Below are positions 6,386-8,841 of a DNA stretch of 8,841 nucleotides, one piece after another. The notes beneath the pieces were generated by a model. The model searched no databases. It was not told where the DNA came from and saw only the letters and a program-made list of their open reading frames with translations. The first letter of the stretch is position 1. Each line of letters starts with the position of its first letter. The translations under genes and the position numbers were made by a program. The DNA is from B8-G4 sp033720735 (GTDB taxonomy: Bacteria > Bacteroidota > Bacteroidia > Chitinophagales > Saprospiraceae): contig JAWWBX010000181.1 of assembly GCA_033720735.1 (NCBI GenBank), positions 1 through 8,841 on the forward strand. The letters are read 5' to 3'.

Positions 6386-7903
6386 ATGAAAACAATCTTC
6401 GCCCTTTGTGGCACGCTGATGCTGACCCTGGGTGCTTCAGCACAGGCCAGGATCAGTGCCGTCCCTGCAAACTCATTTCATACCGCCACCGCCAAGGCAC
6501 CGGAACCGGGCACCATGTTCATCTATCCAGAACGTGTCCCTCTCAAAGATGGTAGTTTCCTGCATGCCGAGCGCGCCATGCTCTTTGTTCCTCTCAACCG
6601 GTCCAATCCCGATTCCGACGTCATCGCGGTCGAAGTGTATCGGTTCAAACGTGCTGCCGGTGTCGATCAGGCGCGCCCTCCCATCTTCTTTCTGCACGGC
6701 GGACCGTCCTTTGACGGACTGGAAGAAAGTCTGGCTGAGGAAGGCTATTTCGAAGAACGCTGGCAGGACTTCACGGAGGTCTCTGACGTCGTCGTGATCA
6801 GTCAGCGCGGTATCGGCCCATCGAAACCCGCCACAACAATCGAAGTGACGATCCCGCCGCAAGCGCTGGATCAGCCTTACTCCGACGAGATCGCAATTGC
6901 CGGATTTCAGCAATCCCTGGAGGCAGAGCGCGCCGCGTGGGAAGGCCTCGGTGTCGACCTGCAGGGATTTACCGTCCTCGAAGCAGCCGAAGATATCGAG
7001 AACACCCGGGTGGCTCTTGGTTACGACAAGATCGTGATCATCGGCGGCAGTTTCGGATCGCATTGGGGTATGGCCTACATGCGGAATTACCCACAGTACG
7101 TGGAGCGTGCGATCCTGCGCGGCATGGAGGGCCCCGACCACACCTATGACCATCCCGGGCACCTGTGGAATGTCTACAAGCGGGTTGCCGAAGAGGCTGA
7201 GGCCTCCCCGATCTTTGCCGGAAAGGTCCCGGAAGGTGGGTTCATCTCTGCAGTGGAGCGGATCGTGGCACGTGCCGACCGTGAGCCCTTCACGGTGCAG
7301 GCCATGGGAAAGGAAGTACTGATCGACGGCGAAGTGATCCGGCAACTCACCCGGGGCTATTCGGGTGGGTTGGCCAACTGGCCGGCAGATATCATTGCGA
7401 TGGACAATGGGGATTTTGAGCGGGCGGCCATGCGCATGGCGGCACGGCAGGCATTCTCAGGCAGGAACTACGGCACGGCGAGCTACTGGATGCTTGATTG
7501 TGGATCCGGCATCACCCCGGAGCGCCTTGCCGAGCATGACGCCGATCCGGCGAACAACGTCCTGGGGCGCTGGAACTGGTGGTACAAGCATGGTTGCAAG
7601 GTCTGGGACAGCGACCTCGGCAATGATTTCCGTCAGAATTTCAGGACAGAGATCCCCACGGTCATTGTGCACGGAACCTGGGACACTTCGACGCCCTACG
7701 AGAATGCCACTGAGCTGGTGCCCTATTTTGTCAACAGCAAGTTCATTCCAGTCGTGCGGGGACCGCATGGTGCGATCAGGGCCGCCTTTGGCGTTTCCGA
7801 AAATTTCAAGGAAGCGCTTTTTCATTTTGCGGCGACCGGTGACATGTCGCACCTGCCCGATCAGGTCGAACTGCCGGAGCCAGTGTGGACACCTCCACAG
7901 TAA
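6386..7903 (+). CDS. Secreted alpha/beta hydrolase, S33 (proline iminopeptidase / tricorn-interacting) type
   Basis: This 505-residue protein has a clear signal peptide (MKTIFALCGTLMLTLGASA, cleavage near residue 19-21), so it acts in the periplasm or outside the cell. The alpha/beta-hydrolase elements are in order: oxyanion-hole HGGP at 104-107, the VVVISQRGIGPS strand at 135-146, the nucleophile elbow GGSFG with S222, a long cap region (about 250-410), acidic residue D433 in HGTWDTSTP, and the histidine H461 in RGPHG. HGGP with SQRG.G.S and D.ENTRVALGY before the elbow is the S33 peptidase pattern, which typically releases N-terminal residues from short peptides. An esterase cannot be excluded. 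The length is usual for TAP-like secreted members. It is divergent from the decarboxylase with an 83-nt gap and is followed 68 nt later by the first DUF6090 gene. Confidence 0.88.
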   Translation: MKTIFALCGTLMLTLGASAQARISAVPANSFHTATAKAPEPGTMFIYPERVPLKDGSFLHAERAMLFVPLNRSNPDSDVIAVEVYRFKRAAGVDQARPPIFFLHGGPSFDGLEESLAEEGYFEERWQDFTEVSDVVVISQRGIGPSKPATTIEVTIPPQALDQPYSDEIAIAGFQQSLEAERAAWEGLGVDLQGFTVLEAAEDIENTRVALGYDKIVIIGGSFGSHWGMAYMRNYPQYVERAILRGMEGPDHTYDHPGHLWNVYKRVAEEAEASPIFAGKVPEGGFISAVERIVARADREPFTVQAMGKEVLIDGEVIRQLTRGYSGGLANWPADIIAMDNGDFERAAMRMAARQAFSGRNYGTASYWMLDCGSGITPERLAEHDADPANNVLGRWNWWYKHGCKVWDSDLGNDFRQNFRTEIPTVIVHGTWDTSTPYENATELVPYFVNSKFIPVVRGPHGAIRAAFGVSENFKEALFHFAATGDMSHLPDQVELPEPVWTPPQ

Positions 7904-7941
7904 CTTGATTGGCATGCTCGCGTTATTTTTTGCGTATGCTC

Positions 7942-7969
7942 ATTATCAATACTCCGTTGTAATTTGATC
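7942..7969 (+). repeat. Four-heptad leader before the first DUF6090 gene
   Basis: Four consecutive degenerate 7-mers, starting with ATTATCA and including GTTGTAA, end two bases before the ATG at 7972. TAATTTG (7960-7966) is five bases before the ATG. The leader aligns heptad by heptad with that at 8755-8789. Confidence 0.55.
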
Positions 7970-7971
7970 CC

Positions 7972-8697
7972 ATGCTCCCCTTCTTCCGACGCATCCGCAA
8001 GTCACTCCTCGAATCCGGTCGACTTTCCAAATACCTGCTATATGCTATGGGCGAGATCCTGCTGGTGGTAATCGGGATCCTCATCGCCCTGCAAGTAAAC
8101 AACTGGAATATGGAAAGAGCCAGCCAAACGGAGGAGCAACGGATCGTCGCCGACCTGCAAGATGAGATCGCCAAGGCAATGCTCTCCCGGACAGAAATCC
8201 TGCACGGCTACCGTGCAAACCAGGCAACGTTGGGTTCCGCCCTTGATAAACTGTTTTCCGGGCGAATCATACCCCTGACTGTGGATGAATGCCAGGGTGT
8301 GAGCTTTTCACATGGGATCCGCTGGGACCCACGCAGCATCTCGACGCTGGAAGAGCTGGTGGCCACCGGCAAGCTCGCCCTCTTGCGCGATGCGCACCTC
8401 AGGGAGAGATTGATCACGTTTCGCAATGTGGCGGCCAGTAACACCCGGAGGCTGGACCAGATCTTTCTGGAGCTGAATGTACTGGTCGACGCATTCCCAC
8501 TACTGATCCAAAGAAACTGGAAAGCCGAACTGCAGGATTCAGAATTTATCTGCAACACGCGAAAGATGCAGTCTGATCGGTCTTTCCTGGCCCGTCTGCA
8601 GAGCAATCATGGAAGACTCAGAGCGCCGATCAATGCAGCGGCAGTCGAGTTGGAGCATCTTGAAGAAATCAGCCAGATACTGAGCCGGTATGAGTAA
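7972..8697 (+). CDS. DUF6090-family single-pass membrane protein, copy 1
   Basis: This 241-residue protein has the hallmark N-terminus of a Bacteroidota family that I know as DUF6090: basic amphipathic MLPFFRRIRKSLLESG, then LSKYLLYAMGEI, then the membrane segment LLVVIGILIALQVNNWN (about 30-46). The rest (47-241) is a mostly helical, charged, probably periplasmic domain with coiled-coil tendency (EEQRIVADLQDEIAKAM) and two cysteines (107, 194). The family has no established function that I know of. The ATG at 7972 is fixed by the conserved MLPFFR start shared with the next copy. No Shine-Dalgarno site is visible, and the AT-rich heptad leader stands in its place. The gene is followed 94 nt later by a second copy, so it belongs to a tandem array. 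Confidence 0.88.
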   Translation: MLPFFRRIRKSLLESGRLSKYLLYAMGEILLVVIGILIALQVNNWNMERASQTEEQRIVADLQDEIAKAMLSRTEILHGYRANQATLGSALDKLFSGRIIPLTVDECQGVSFSHGIRWDPRSISTLEELVATGKLALLRDAHLRERLITFRNVAASNTRRLDQIFLELNVLVDAFPLLIQRNWKAELQDSEFICNTRKMQSDRSFLARLQSNHGRLRAPINAAAVELEHLEEISQILSRYE

Positions 8698-8754
8698 TAC
8701 CATTGGGGTGACAACCTCCAAGTTGACCAGTCAATGACAGGGCGGGGAAACAGC

Positions 8755-8789
8755 ATTATCAAATGACAATTATCCATTGTAAATTGATA
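8755..8789 (+). repeat. Five-heptad leader before the second DUF6090 gene
   Basis: Five consecutive 7-mers, four of them beginning with ATT at 8755, 8769, 8776 and 8783, and one AATGACA at 8762. The block ends two bases before the ATG at 8792. It equals the leader of copy 1 plus exactly one heptad. TAAATTG (8780-8786) lies five bases before the ATG. Confidence 0.6.
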
Positions 8790-8791
8790 CG

Positions 8792-8841
8792 ATGCTCCCC
8801 TTCTTCCGTCGCATCCGGAGATCATTGCTCGACTCAGGCCG
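8792..8841 (+). CDS. DUF6090-family membrane protein, copy 2 (3' truncated by window edge)
   Basis: Only 16 codons are visible, reading MLPFFRRIRRSLLDSG. This is nearly the N-terminus of the gene at 7972. The first 17 bases are the same and about 41 of 50 bases match overall, with most differences synonymous or conservative. It is a tandem paralogue under the same kind of leader. Nothing can be said of its C-terminal domain. Confidence 0.8.
   Translation, partial: MLPFFRRIRRSLLDSG

Noticed and set aside
6473..7345. Long antisense open frame of 290 codons opposite the hydrolase gene.
   Set aside because: It is a shadow of the S33 hydrolase frame. The protein sequence is low in hydrophobic core patterns and shows no domain, while the opposite strand has a full catalytic set.
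8707..8728. Imperfect hairpin (GGT-CAAC with GTTGACC) after the first DUF6090 gene as a terminator.
   Set aside because: Only seven pairs with a two-base bulge and no T-run follow.

Overview
The window looks like chromosomal DNA of a moderately GC-rich member of the Bacteroidota/Rhodothermota group. The clues are two tandem genes of the small membrane family that I recognise as DUF6090 (common in that group), mostly weak or absent Shine-Dalgarno sites on the plus-strand genes, and short AT-rich seven-base repeats between genes. No species call is possible, and no tRNA, rRNA, CRISPR array or insertion sequence was seen.

Layout from left to right. Positions 1-972 (+) hold the C-terminal part of a TPR-like helical protein whose start lies outside the window. 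Positions 973-1079 are a convergent gap filled with heptameric repeats that form an inverted structure. Positions 1080-4656 (-) hold a tightly packed three-gene operon. In transcription order it encodes a small outer-membrane beta-barrel protein, an Alg8-like (mannuronan-synthase-like) membrane glycosyltransferase, and an HTTM (vitamin-K-carboxylase-like) membrane protein. Gaps are 1 and 3 nt. After a 197-nt spacer, positions 4854-6302 (-) encode a group II PLP-dependent amino-acid decarboxylase. Divergent from it, 6386-7903 (+) encodes a secreted S33-type alpha/beta hydrolase. It is followed by a DUF6090 protein (7972-8697) and the first 16 codons of a second DUF6090 copy (from 8792).

The most interesting unit is the three-gene operon. 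The synthase matches Alg8 of Pseudomonas in motif order, length and many local sequence stretches as I remember them. Its usual partners (PilZ protein Alg44, AlgE/AlgK, epimerase, acetylation proteins) are not in the window, and in their place are a small barrel and an HTTM protein. This suggests a compact, possibly undescribed exopolysaccharide synthesis, modification and export module, but its product is unknown.

The second theme is intergenic heptads. Seven-base-periodic repeats lie in the convergent gap and directly upstream of three plus-strand genes. In two of those leaders the repeats align from the start codon outward and differ in length by exactly one heptad.
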